This document shows, one piece after another, positions 1 through 8,226 of a DNA stretch of 58,128 nucleotides. The translations under genes and the position numbers were made by a program. The notes under the pieces were generated by a model that saw only the letters and a program-made list of their open reading frames with translations, had not been told where the DNA came from and ran no database searches. Position 1 is the stretch's first letter, and every line of letters starts with the position of its first letter. The stretch lies in NCBI RefSeq assembly GCF_030316855.1, contig NZ_JASZYR010000024.1:1-58128 (forward strand), given 5' to 3'. The DNA is from Variovorax sp. J22P240. Lineage in GTDB: Bacteria > Pseudomonadota > Gammaproteobacteria > Burkholderiales > Burkholderiaceae_C.

Positions 1-479
1 GATGTTCTTCGACGATCGTGTTGCCGCGTTGCGCGAGATGCAGCGCGTGCTTCGGCCGGGCGGCCGCCTTGTCGTGGCGGTTTGCGATGCGCTCGAGCGC
101 TCGCCCGGCTATGCGTCGCTCGCCGTGCTGCTCGAGCGGCTATTCGGCAAGACCGTTGCCGATGCCTTCCGTACACCATTCGTGCTCGGCGATGCGGCTG
201 CACTTCGCGCACTGTGCGTAGCCGCGGATATCACGGACGCGACTGTCGTTCAATGCAATGGCATCGTTCGCTTCGCTTCGCTTCGCATCGATCGACCTGC
301 TGGTGTCGACCGAACGCGCCTGCGTGTGGACGCTTGGCGGTCAGCTGGACGCAACCCAGTTCGAGCTTCTGCGACACGAAGCGCAAGACGCATTGCTGCC
401 ATTCGTCGATGCCGGCGGCATGGTTTCGTTCGCGATGCCGGCCTTGTTGATCACCGCGGCGAAAGGTGAGTTCCTCTGA
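1..479 (+). pseudogene. SAM-dependent methyltransferase, 3' part, frameshifted
   Basis: The window opens inside a class I SAM-dependent methyltransferase. Near the start the translation has the post-motif loop typical of the family (EMQRVLRPGGRLVVAV). Coding begins in one frame and continues in another after about base 290, where the stretch ERACVWTLGG and the ending FAMPALLITA match the usual C-terminus of UbiE-like methyltransferases. The frame change lies exactly in a run of four TTCGC units. Removing two units (10 bp) restores one continuous reading frame. The stop at 477-479 is close to the natural end. The substrate cannot be told. The family is fairly sure; whether the shift is real or a sequencing artefact is open. 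Confidence 0.7.
267..286. repeat. TTCGC x4 short tandem repeat at a frameshift
   Basis: Four perfect copies of the pentamer TTCGC lie inside the methyltransferase remnant. With two copies the upstream and downstream frames join into one protein; with four they do not. This is the structure expected of slipped-strand mispairing. Confidence 0.85.
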
Positions 480-589
480 AGGAGCCCTTGGCCATCGATC
501 CAAAATGGCCGAGTCCCGCCCGTCGCCACCGCTGCCGCTAAGACCGGTCTTCCTGGCGGCCATCGGCGTGTCAGCCGAAGGCCGGCGCG

Positions 590-973
590 ATTGGCAGTCA
601 GGCACTGTTGTCATGATGGCCTGCCCGGTCGATGCTTCGAGTTCGACCAGGGCGCCCGCCACCATGGCGCGGATTACTCGGTCGTACACGAGCAGGCGAT
701 GGTTGTATCGCCACTACCTGGCAAAGACCAGGAGCCGCTCGCGGTCCGAGCAATGCGCGACCTCGTCGCGCAGGACCCGGACCAAGGCTCGGCGCTGGAA
801 AAGCAGGGCAGGGGGCACGATCCGCACGCTGTTTAGCGGCCGCCCGGTCTCATGCAGGTGAACCCGATGTGCAGCGCCAAACCGAGCTTGAGGCTGTCAC
901 TGCGCCGACGCGTGATCAATTCGAGCTCGGCGCGGCTGAAGCTGAAGAACGCCTGCAACTCGAACTCGGGCAT
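590..973 (-). pseudogene. Tn3-family transposase N-terminal remnant (copy 1)
   Basis: On the minus strand the pieces EFELQAFFSFSRAELELI, LKLGLALHIGF, SVRIVPPALL, QRRALVRVLRDEVAHCSDRE and DRVIRAMVAGALVELEAS can be read, in more than one frame. They correspond in order to the N-terminal region of the better preserved Tn3-family transposase at 44.4-45.8 kb. Relative to that copy, the part between the PPALL and QRRALV segments is deleted, and an in-frame stop interrupts the piece near the LLVFAR segment. No DDE catalytic domain is present, so it cannot be functional. It lies directly upstream of the TIR gene and may mark an old insertion boundary. Confidence 0.75.
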
Positions 974-1127
974 GGCCGCATCGTAGTCCCGGAGCCGCCG
1001 TTCAGCTACCGCTCAACCGGTGGTCTTTAGCCGAGCCTCAGCATTCGAGCAGGCGTACAGTGCGAGCTTCGATGGTTGGAGATGGCGCGTGTACATTTCG
1101 GTCAAGCGGACGGTAGCTTCAACTGCG

Positions 1128-2161
1128 ATGGATCTCGATCACGATGCGTTCATTTCCTACTCCAGGAAAGACAAAGTCTTTGCTGCCAAGTTGGAGCTGG
1201 CGCTTGAGTCTTATGCGATTCCAAAGGGGGTGCCGAATCAAAGGAAAAGTCGGCTGAGCGTGTTTCGTGATGAGGACGATTTCACGGGAACAGAGTACTA
1301 CCGCGCCATCGAAAGGCACTTGGCGGCCTCCCGGACCATGATCGTCATCTGTTCACCTGCGGCACGCGCCAGTCGCTATGTGAACGAAGAAATTCAGCTT
1401 TTCGCCAAGGAAAAGGGCGCCGACCTCATCATTCCCGTCCTTCTGAGCGGTATCGCCAACAATGAGGCAACTTCGGATCAAGAGGCAGCCATGGCATTTC
1501 CCGATGCGTTGGTCAGCAACTTGAAGATGCCGCTGGCGTCCTCGTACCGAGGCTTCAACCCGGACGAAGACAAGATTGACAAGGGAGCGTTCAAGACTTC
1601 GTGGTTCTCGCTGCTCGCAATATCCTTGGCGTCACCCGTGGCGAAATTGAGGAACGAGATGCCAGACGTCGGCGCCGAATCCGGCTGGTTTGGATCGGTG
1701 GCATTGCCTCGCTATCGTTCGTGCTGGTGGTACTCAGCGTCTGGGTACAGCAGGAAAAACTGGCCAGCGACGCTCGTGAACGAGTAGTTATCACAGGCAC
1801 GATTGTCAACTCCATACGCCAGTTCCGCTCCCTTTGCCGAGAGTCTCTTCGATTGGAGGTGCGTCGGCAAGGCGTGGCAACTGCGTCGGCTGCAGGTTTT
1901 TCGGACCTCGTCGTCAAACTTCAGGCACAGGTCGATGACATGCAAAGAAACATGGCCGACTATGAAGCCGCGTACACGCAGTCAGTGCAGCAGTTGGCGG
2001 GTTTGAACTCTGAATTGGTCGACGAGATGATGGCTGCGCACTTGCAGTCATACGGAAGAGACAAGCAGGAGCTTGACCTCATTCGCGCTGACCGGAATAT
2101 CTTGCTGGAGCAGCGTTCATCGCCGAGGATGGCCGAACTGATATCGAGGTGCCAGCAATGA
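1128..2161 (+). pseudogene. TIR-domain membrane protein, one frameshift
   Basis: The N-terminal ~125 residues form a TIR domain: FISYSRKDK at residues 8-16, a FRDEDDF stretch, and RYVNEEIQLF, where Glu87 or Glu88 is the likely catalytic glutamate of NAD-cleaving TIRs. Around base 1613 the frame changes by one base. In the new frame comes a basic stretch, one transmembrane helix (WIGGIASLSFVLVVLSVWV) and a helical C-terminus ending at 2161. Reading through the shift gives a TIR-TM-helical protein of about 344 residues. ATG at 1128 is chosen because the TIR fold begins right after it; the ribosome site is weak. NADase activity is inferred from the family. It may be pseudo, or intact with a sequence error. 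Confidence 0.7.
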
Positions 2162-2571
2162 GGGCATCGTCAGCGACGCGTCCTGGCCGAGCCCATCGCC
2201 CGCCCAGCAGTTCTTGACCTGGGCTGCATAGAACTCGGTATCAGCCTCTGCCAGTGATTTGCGGATGGTGGTGGTGGCGAAGGAAAGAAGGCGTCTGGCC
2301 GGCTACTCGCGCATCGTCCCCGCGCGAGCAGAGCCTGTCAGAAAGGCCACGGCGCAAATTGTCGCGAAGTCTTCATGCCTGTAACCCCTGGCGCGGAGTC
2401 TAGCCACGTAAGGGCATGCCGCTGGCCGGCGTGCTCGCAACGGGCCTTGCGAGCGCCATCCTTTCGGCACTTTTCCGCGTTTCCGAGCCTTTCATGGCTT
2501 CGCATGGGCTCTTCCAGACTCCCAGAGGCCTGGCGGTGGCATGCTTATGAGGCACACGAAGGAAGAACCAG
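2162..2571. other. No clear gene; weak coding-like stretch on minus strand
   Basis: There is no recognisable complete gene here. On the minus strand, roughly 2170-2310, one frame has codon use like the neighbouring genes (for example EADTEFYAAQVKNCWAG), but it matches no family I know and has no clear start. It may be a gene remnant. Confidence 0.3.
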
Positions 2572-2811
2572 ATGGATTGGGTACTGGTACTGACGTTCCA
2601 CCTGCTCGGACCGCAAGGGGAGATCCGAGACATTGGGCCAAACATCCTGCCCGGATTTGCAACCGAGGCGACGTGCAGTTCCGCAGCAAACAGCATCGCG
2701 GAGTCCTTGCTCCGGTTGGAGGGCAAGGCCCGAGAGCGGCAGGGCATCGCTCGAAACTCGGACAAGTCCATTCCCGCCGTGAACTACGAGTGCTTTCAGA
2801 ACTGGCGCTGA
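2572..2811 (+). CDS. Small hypothetical protein (79 aa)
   Basis: A short open frame encodes MDWVLVLTFHL at the start and ends CFQNWR. The opening hydrophobic stretch followed by a region with spaced cysteines resembles small uncharacterised proteins common in proteobacterial accessory DNA, but I cannot name a family. A purine-rich GGAAG lies a few bases before the ATG and fits a ribosome binding site. It stands alone between the TIR gene and phaB, with no evident operon partner. It could be a chance frame; the sensible start and ribosome site argue for a real gene. Confidence 0.45.
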   Translation: MDWVLVLTFHLLGPQGEIRDIGPNILPGFATEATCSSAANSIAESLLRLEGKARERQGIARNSDKSIPAVNYECFQNWR

Positions 2812-3001
2812 TTGGGGCTGCTTCGCCTCGGAGGCAGGGGGTTACCACGTTATCCGCGTCTCGCGAGGCAGCTTGCGACGAGATCGCGCCAGACGCTGAG
2901 TTGGTGGCCTACTCCTCACTCGCAGCTGCATGACCTTGGGAACCTCCTCATGGGCCGCTTTGGCATCGAATTGCCTGGATCGACGCACTTCGACACCGTG
3001 C

Positions 3002-3752
3002 TCACTGCATGTGCTGTCCGCCGTTGATCGCAATGTTGGCGCCGGTGATGAATGCGGCTTCCTCTGAGGCGAGGTAGACGACAAGGCCCGCCACCTCTTC
3101 TGGCTTTCCGAGGCGGCCGACCGGAATGTGCGGGAGAATTTTCGTGTTCAGCACCTCGTCGGGAATGGCCGTGACCATCTTGGTGCCGATGTAGCCCGGC
3201 GAGATGGTGTTCACGGTCACATTCTTCCGGGCGACTTCGAGGGCCAACGCCTTGGTGAAGCCATGCACACCGGCCTTGGCAGCCGAGTAGTTGGTCTGGC
3301 CGAAGGCCCCCTTCGAGCCGTTGACCGATGAGATATTGATGATGCGGCCCCAGCTGCGATCGACCATGCCGTCAGCCACCTGCTTGGTCATGTTGAACAG
3401 GCTGTCGAGGTTGGTACGCAGGACCGCATCCCAGTTGACCTTGTCCATCTTCTTGAAGGTGGTGTCGCGGGTGATGCCGGCGTTGTTGACCAGCAGTTCG
3501 ACCGGGCCGACTTTGCTCTGCACTTCGGCAACTGCCTTGGTGCAGGAGTCGAAGTCGGAGACGTCGCAGGCCACGCCCCGTGATGTCGTAGCCCTTGGCC
3601 TTCATGTCCTCCACCCATTCGCCATGCTTGCTGTTGCCCGGCGAGTAGGTCACGACCACCTTGTAGCCGGCATCGACCATCTTGGTGGAGATCGTCTCGC
3701 CCAGACCGCCGCCCATGCCGCCTGTCACGAATGCCACCTTTTGCCCGTTCAT
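3002..3752 (-). pseudogene. phaB: Acetoacetyl-CoA reductase PhaB, one-base frameshift
   Basis: NADPH-dependent acetoacetyl-CoA reductase of the SDR superfamily makes (R)-3-hydroxybutyryl-CoA for polyhydroxyalkanoate synthesis in the cytoplasm. Visible features are the N-terminal glycine-rich cofactor loop, LLVNNAGITRD, the catalytic serine in NISSVNG, YSAAK with catalytic Tyr and Lys, and a C-terminal GANIAINGGQHM. The frame breaks after GYDITG at a run of four C on the plus strand (3576-3579). With three, the protein reads continuously to about 249 residues, the usual length. AAGGAGA precedes the ATG. The cofactor loop also carries one extra Gly compared with typical PhaB. phaA and phaC are not nearby. 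This is probably a functional gene with a sequence error, or a very recent knockout. Confidence 0.85.
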
Positions 3753-4085
3753 CCTGGTCTCCTTCTGGTAGATGAAAAGATTCGGCGCTCGATCGTCAGC
3801 ACCGCGACAACGGTCACGATCGTCGGGCACGCCGATGCCACCGGCAATCGAATACGTGGCCACGGGCGCGCGTGCTAGGCCGGGGCTCTTGCTCATCACA
3901 TATCGCCATCACGGTCTGCGGCCACACACCCGCGATAGCGAGATGCCAAAGAGCGACGAAAGAACGCCAGTATGCTCAGCGGGGGCTATCTGGCAGCGCG
4001 ATTCGAACGCGCCCGCGCGCCCGTCAATCTGCGTTTCGACGACGGCAACACCGATTTCTGGCCAACATCGTCGGGGCCAAGGCGG
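3753..4085. other. No gene seen
   Basis: Open frames here lack convincing codon use or family motifs. The interval includes the promoter side of phaB, read on the minus strand. Confidence 0.4.
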
Positions 4086-4328
4086 TCAGGTGCTCGCGAA
4101 GACACACGCCATGACCTGGGTGAACGTCGCAGGCAAGATCCTTCCCGAGTTCGAGCGCGCCACCGGCGCAACGCGACATCCCCGGCAGAAGGTCCTACTT
4201 CGCGAAGACCGCCAGGTCGATCTCAGGACGCACCCACAGCGTCGACTCTCGGGGTCATAGCGCGCGCCCAGCGCCTTCGCGGCGTCTTTCTCCTTGAAGG
4301 GAACGTTCAGGTAATGGCGCTCTTCCAT
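4086..4328 (-). pseudogene. DUF5710-like small protein remnant
   Basis: The minus strand starts MEERHYLNVPFKEKD and continues AAKALGARYDPESRR, the characteristic opening of the small DUF5710 module (LNVP..EK..AK.LGA.WD...K.W). After that the natural continuation is found one base out of frame and then meets a stop, so the gene is broken. The module is usually attached to primase/DNA-handling or plasmid proteins; no such partner is visible here. Function is unknown. Confidence 0.5.
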
Positions 4329-4492
4329 CCGCCGATTCTGGTCTATTCCGCAGCCCGGAAGGAGTTCCAGGTGTCTCCGAAATCTACTTCGTTGCAGTGC
4401 ACTTCCCGGCTTCTGGATGTCCTCGAGCTGCTTGAAGCGCCCAGTTCATCAGGCTCAGCGTGACGTGGCGCGGGATTCATGTGGCGTCATCG

Positions 4493-5188
4493 TCACTCCT
4501 CGCGGCTGCCGCCCAGGCCCAGCAGCATCAGCAGCGACTGGAACACGTTGTACAGGCTCAGGTAGACGCCGAGCGTGGCCGTGATGTAGTTGGTCTCGTG
4601 GCCGTCCTTGACGCGCTTGAGGTCGTGCAGGATGAAGGCCGAGAAGATGCCGATCGCGAGCACCGCGAGCGTGATCATCAGCGCACCCGACTGGATGAAG
4701 AAGTTCGCGATGCCCGCCACCAACAGCAGGATGGCGCCGATGAAGAGCCACTTGCCCATGGCCGACAGGTCGCGTTTGATGACCGACGACAGCATCGCCA
4801 TGCCGAGGAAAACCGCACCGGTGCCCGCGAACGCGGTCATGACGAGGCTGGCGCCGTTCTGCATGCCGAGCACCACGCCCAGCATGCGCGACAGCATCAG
4901 GCCCATGAAGAAGGTAAAGCCCAGCAGCACCGGCACGCCGGCGGCCGAGTTCTTGGTCTTCTCGATCGCGAACATCAAGCCGAAGGCACCGGCCAGGAAG
5001 ACCACCATCGAGATGCCCGGCGACATGGCGCGCGCGATACCGGTCGAGAGCCCGAGCCAGGCGCCCAGCACCGTCGGCACCATCGAGAGGGCCAGCAGCC
5101 AGTAGGTGTTGCGAAGCACTTGGTTGCGCTCCGCGGCGGCAGGCAACGCCGCATACGGCGAGCCATAAACCTGGATGTTGTCTCTCAT
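4493..5188 (-). CDS. Bax inhibitor-1/YccA family membrane protein
   Basis: A 231-residue protein with about seven hydrophobic helices, opening MRDNIQVYG and holding the family segments FAGTGAVFLGMAML, IANFFIQSGAL and FILHDLKRVKDG. The last is the conserved C-terminal acidic/basic segment of BI-1/YccA proteins. Members sit in the inner membrane; E. coli YccA modulates FtsH proteolysis and others are linked to ion leak. ATG at 5188 is chosen because it follows a GAGGAC site and gives the usual length. It is divergent from the nhaR-like gene across 134 bases, so the two may share a promoter region. The gene looks intact and belongs to the host core rather than the defence island. Confidence 0.88.
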   Translation of the reverse strand: MRDNIQVYGSPYAALPAAAERNQVLRNTYWLLALSMVPTVLGAWLGLSTGIARAMSPGISMVVFLAGAFGLMFAIEKTKNSAAGVPVLLGFTFFMGLMLSRMLGVVLGMQNGASLVMTAFAGTGAVFLGMAMLSSVIKRDLSAMGKWLFIGAILLLVAGIANFFIQSGALMITLAVLAIGIFSAFILHDLKRVKDGHETNYITATLGVYLSLYNVFQSLLMLLGLGGSREE

Positions 5189-5322
5189 TTCGATGTCCTC
5201 GGTTGGTTGAAAAACCACGCGTATGGACGCGCATGACGTGCACTCTAGACTGGGATAGCCTTCGAGAAAAGTCGAATTTTTGACACCATTCATTCGTCTT
5301 TTCCGTAGGATGCGCGCAAAAG

Positions 5323-6234
5323 ATGAACTTCAAGCACCTGCATTACTTCTGGGCTGCCGCCAAGGCCGGCGGCATCGTGCGCGCCAGCGAGCAACTGCAC
5401 ATCACGCCGCAAACGTTGTCGGGCCAAATCAAGCTGCTCGAGGACAGCCTGGGCTGCAGCCTTTTCCAGAAGCGCGGGCGCGGCCTCGAACTCACGCCCG
5501 AGGGGCGCACGGCCCTGAGCTACGCCGACCAAATCTTCGCGCTCGGCTCCGAGCTCGAGGCGGCGCTGGGCAGCCGCGGGGAGGGCGCCCGCGCGCTCGA
5601 CTTCCGGGTCGGCATTGCCGACGCGGTGCCGAAGTCGATCGCCTACCGGCTGCTCGAGCCGGCGCTCGGCATCGCCGAGCCGGTGCGGCTGATCTGCCAC
5701 GAGGGCAACTTTCGCGACCTGTTGGGGCAATTGTCGGTGCAGCGTATTGACCTTGTGATCGCCGACGAACCGATGGGCCGGCAGATCGGCGTCAAGGCCT
5801 TTAACCACACGCTGGGCACCACCGCGATGAGCTTCTTCGCCACCGCGGCACTGCGCCGCACGCTCGTGGGCGAATTCCCGGCCTGTCTCGATCGCGCGCC
5901 GATGCTGATTCAGGGTGCGACTTCGGCGGCGCGGCAGCGACTCGACCTGTGGCTGGCCGAGCACCGGCTGCGGCCGCGGCTGATCGGCGAGTTCGACGAT
6001 GCCGCACTCCTGAAGGCCTTTGGCGGCGAGGGTCGCGGTGTCTTCATGACGCCCGAGGTGCTCGAGGAGGAGACCCGCGCCCAGTACGGCGTCGAGGTGA
6101 TCGGGCGTGCCGCCGAGCTGATGGAGGAGTTCTTCGCGATCTCGGTCGAGCGCCGCATCACCCATCCCTGCGTGGTCGCGATCACGAGGGCGGCGCGAGG
6201 GCGCTTCCATCGGCGCCGCGGATCCGCAAAATAG
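5323..6234 (+). CDS. nhaR: LysR-family transcriptional activator NhaR
   Basis: A LysR-type regulator of 303 residues. It opens MNFKHLHYFWAAAKAGGIVRA, has the helix-turn-helix around residues 17-40 (ASEQLHITPQTLSGQIKLLE) and ends that domain with GCSLFQKRGRGLELTPEG. The opening is characteristic of the NhaR group, which activates Na+/H+ antiporter and related genes. An effector-binding domain follows. The last residues after ITRAARG look atypical (FHRRRGSAK), so the natural 3' end may have been replaced by the junction with the debris at 6.2 kb. It is divergent from the YccA-like gene. Confidence 0.82.
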   Translation: MNFKHLHYFWAAAKAGGIVRASEQLHITPQTLSGQIKLLEDSLGCSLFQKRGRGLELTPEGRTALSYADQIFALGSELEAALGSRGEGARALDFRVGIADAVPKSIAYRLLEPALGIAEPVRLICHEGNFRDLLGQLSVQRIDLVIADEPMGRQIGVKAFNHTLGTTAMSFFATAALRRTLVGEFPACLDRAPMLIQGATSAARQRLDLWLAEHRLRPRLIGEFDDAALLKAFGGEGRGVFMTPEVLEEETRAQYGVEVIGRAAELMEEFFAISVERRITHPCVVAITRAARGRFHRRRGSAK

Positions 6235-6235
6235 C

Positions 6236-6383
6236 CGGCCCGCGCCGAAGCTCGCGAGCAGCAGCCCGCCCGCGGCGGGACCGATGGGCGCTATGTTGAT
6301 CCGAGCGAGTTCACCGCCGCCGATCAGGCTGTTCACCAGTCCGCCGCGATTGAGAAAGTTCTGTTGGTCGAGGTCGAATCGGA
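6236..6383 (-). pseudogene. Possible MFS transporter fragment
   Basis: The minus strand encodes a short piece containing LVNSLIGGGELARINIAPIGP and AAGGLLLASFGAG. It resembles the segment of enterobactin-exporter-like MFS proteins where a helix reads NIARA.GPA.GGLL.A.FG. No start, end or other helices are present. It lies between nhaR and mazF and is taken as a scar of a deleted gene. Confidence 0.3.
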
Positions 6384-6385
6384 AC

Positions 6386-6745
6386 TCAGATCTCAATGAT
6401 CTGATTGAGCGCTTCACAGGCCGCTTCGAAAACGGTGGGCGGCACTTGCTTCCATGGGTGGGCCTTGGCCCGCCGAACTCGCCAGTCGAACGACTTGGGC
6501 TGATGCGAAAGAACGTAGCCCTTCATGTCCTTCGGCCCGACGAATCGGATAGCGAACGGGTTGGAGGCGTTGTACGTTGCGGTTGTCATGGGCAAACCGA
6601 TCACGATGCTTGTGCGATCGTTGAATGCCCTCGGGGACAGCACCAGCATCGGATGCATGTCCCTCATCTCTCGACGCACCTGCGGATTGAAGTCGATCCA
6701 GATGATGCCTCGGCGCTCAGGAATCCAAGGCGCGCGCGTCGCCAT
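6386..6745 (-). CDS. mazF: MazF/PemK-type mRNA interferase toxin, antitoxin missing
   Basis: A 119-residue protein of the PemK/MazF superfamily. It shows RRGIIWIDFNPQ followed by a PMLVLSP strand, and later VLSHQPKSFDWRVRRAKA, the region of the family's catalytic Arg and Ser/Thr loop. Such toxins cut mRNA at short motifs and are held in check by an antitoxin normally encoded just upstream. Here the ATG at 6745 lies about 28 bases from the truncated end of an IS110 remnant, and no MazE, AbrB or other antitoxin frame is visible on either side. Either the antitoxin was lost with the insertion or the toxin is silent. The reading frame is complete. Confidence 0.8.
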   Translation of the reverse strand: MATRAPWIPERRGIIWIDFNPQVRREMRDMHPMLVLSPRAFNDRTSIVIGLPMTTATYNASNPFAIRFVGPKDMKGYVLSHQPKSFDWRVRRAKAHPWKQVPPTVFEAACEALNQIIEI

Positions 6746-6772
6746 CAGAAAGTCTCTGCCCCTACCCGCGTA

Positions 6773-7474
6773 ACCGTGAAGTCGGTCGAGCAACAGGATA
6801 TCCAGGCGGTCCATCGCGTGCGCGAGTTGCTTGTGCAACAACGCACAGCACTGATTAACCAGGCCAGGGGATTGTTGGCCGAGCGAGGGGTGTCGATTGC
6901 ACAGACGCGCCAAGCATTCAAGCGTGCGGTGCCGCAGATCGTTGGCTCGTGCGAAGGCGAAGTCACCAGCGTCTGCCAGGCCATGGTGCTGGAGATTTTC
7001 CAGCAGATTCACGCGCTGGAGGAGCGCATCAAGCACGTTGAGACCTGGCTCAGGTCGTTCATGAAGCGCTCCGCCCAGTGCAGGAAGATCGCGGCTGTTG
7101 ACGGCGTCGGGACCATCACCGCGACGGCCATGGTGGCTTCGGTCGGGGAGGCCAAGGAGTTCAAGAACGGCCGCCACCTGTCGGCTTGGCTGGGATTGGT
7201 TCCGCGCCAACATTCTTCCGGCGGTAAGTCGCAACTCAGAGGCATCAGCAAAAGAGGCGACAAGTACCTTCGCACCTTGCTGATTCACGGAGCGCGCGCC
7301 GTGCTGCGCTATGCAGCGGGCAAGACGGATGCTCAGAGCCGATGGCTGCAAGAGTTGATTGCGAGACGCGGCTACAACCGAGCGGCCGTGGCGCTCGCCA
7401 ACAAAAATGCACGGGTGATCCAGGCATTGCTGAGCAGCGACGCGCCCTACCGCCAAAGCGCCGCGGCGCATTAA
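6773..7474 (+). mobile_element. IS110-family transposase, C-terminal fragment
   Basis: The stretch reads VKSVEQQDIQAVHRVRELL, then LARGLLAERG-like sequence, and later VDGVGTITATAMVASVG, LSAWLGLVPRQHSSGGK and ISKRGDKYLRTLLIHGARA, the C-terminal transposase_20 domain of IS110. The N-terminal DEDD catalytic domain is absent, cut at about 6770 beside mazF, so the element is dead. About 234 residues remain and end at a normal stop. A shorter piece of the same or a very similar element lies at 42.3 kb. Confidence 0.88.
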
Positions 7475-7769
7475 GCGAGCTCGATCTGTACGCAGCACCG
7501 CACTACGCTCAAGGGGAGGAACGACACCCAGCACTGGTTTTGCGAAGCTTTCGGAGGTGATGACAAAAATGGTTGGACCAGCGCCCTGAAGCCTGCTTTT
7601 GGTGCCGGCTGTGCCTTTCAGCTCAAGCCGTCAATCTACCGAGGACGGGGCGTGCGGATCTCATCGAGGCTGCGGGCATGTTTCGACGCGCCCACCGGCA
7701 AGCCGTATACATGCATGCAGACCGTTTGACGTCACCGAGAGGGCTTGCAAAAGGCGCAGGGTCCATACA

Positions 7770-8143
7770 TGCACCGAAAGGACAATCACCCCCTTGAGGA
7801 CATCGCTGATGTACGCGAGGAGCAGCGCAAGGCGGCCCTTCCGAGTTCGGTCGTGCTCAAGAAGTTTGATCGGGCGCTGGATGAATTCGCGGCCTACGTC
7901 GACAGCAATGCCGGCGCCATCGTCAATTACGGGGGGAGGTACCGATGCGGGGAGCGGATCTCCACCGGCTTTGTCGAGTCTGCGGTCAACCAGGTGATGT
8001 CCGAGCGGTTCGTTGAGAAGCAGCAGATGCGCTGGACGCCGCGCGGAGCACATCTGCTGCTGCAGGTTCGTACCCAGGTCCTGAATGACGAACTACGAGC
8101 GTCCTTCGAGAGGTGGTATCCGCGCTTCGGCGACGCCGCTTAA
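7770..8143 (+). mobile_element. ISKra4-family transposase, C-terminal fragment
   Basis: The frame ends with ISTGFVESAVNQVMSERF, EKQQMRWTPRGAHLLLQVR and a final FERWYP segment, the hallmark C-terminus of ISKra4-family transposases. The N-terminal and central parts are missing. It matches the C-terminus of the longer element at 19.4-20.7 kb on the opposite strand. It lies 83 bases beyond the 3' end of the nSTAND1 gene, in convergent orientation. Confidence 0.8.
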
Positions 8144-8226
8144 CACTAGGCACCCCTCGCAGCCTAGCCACCGGGAAAGCTGCCGCACTGCACCCCCAGG
8201 AAATGTATGCTCTCCTCACGTCAGGC

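Noticed and set aside
5290..6417. Long minus-strand frame opposite nhaR
   Set aside because: Most of it is antisense of nhaR. Only the end beyond 6235 has independent character (MFS-like scrap), listed separately at low confidence.
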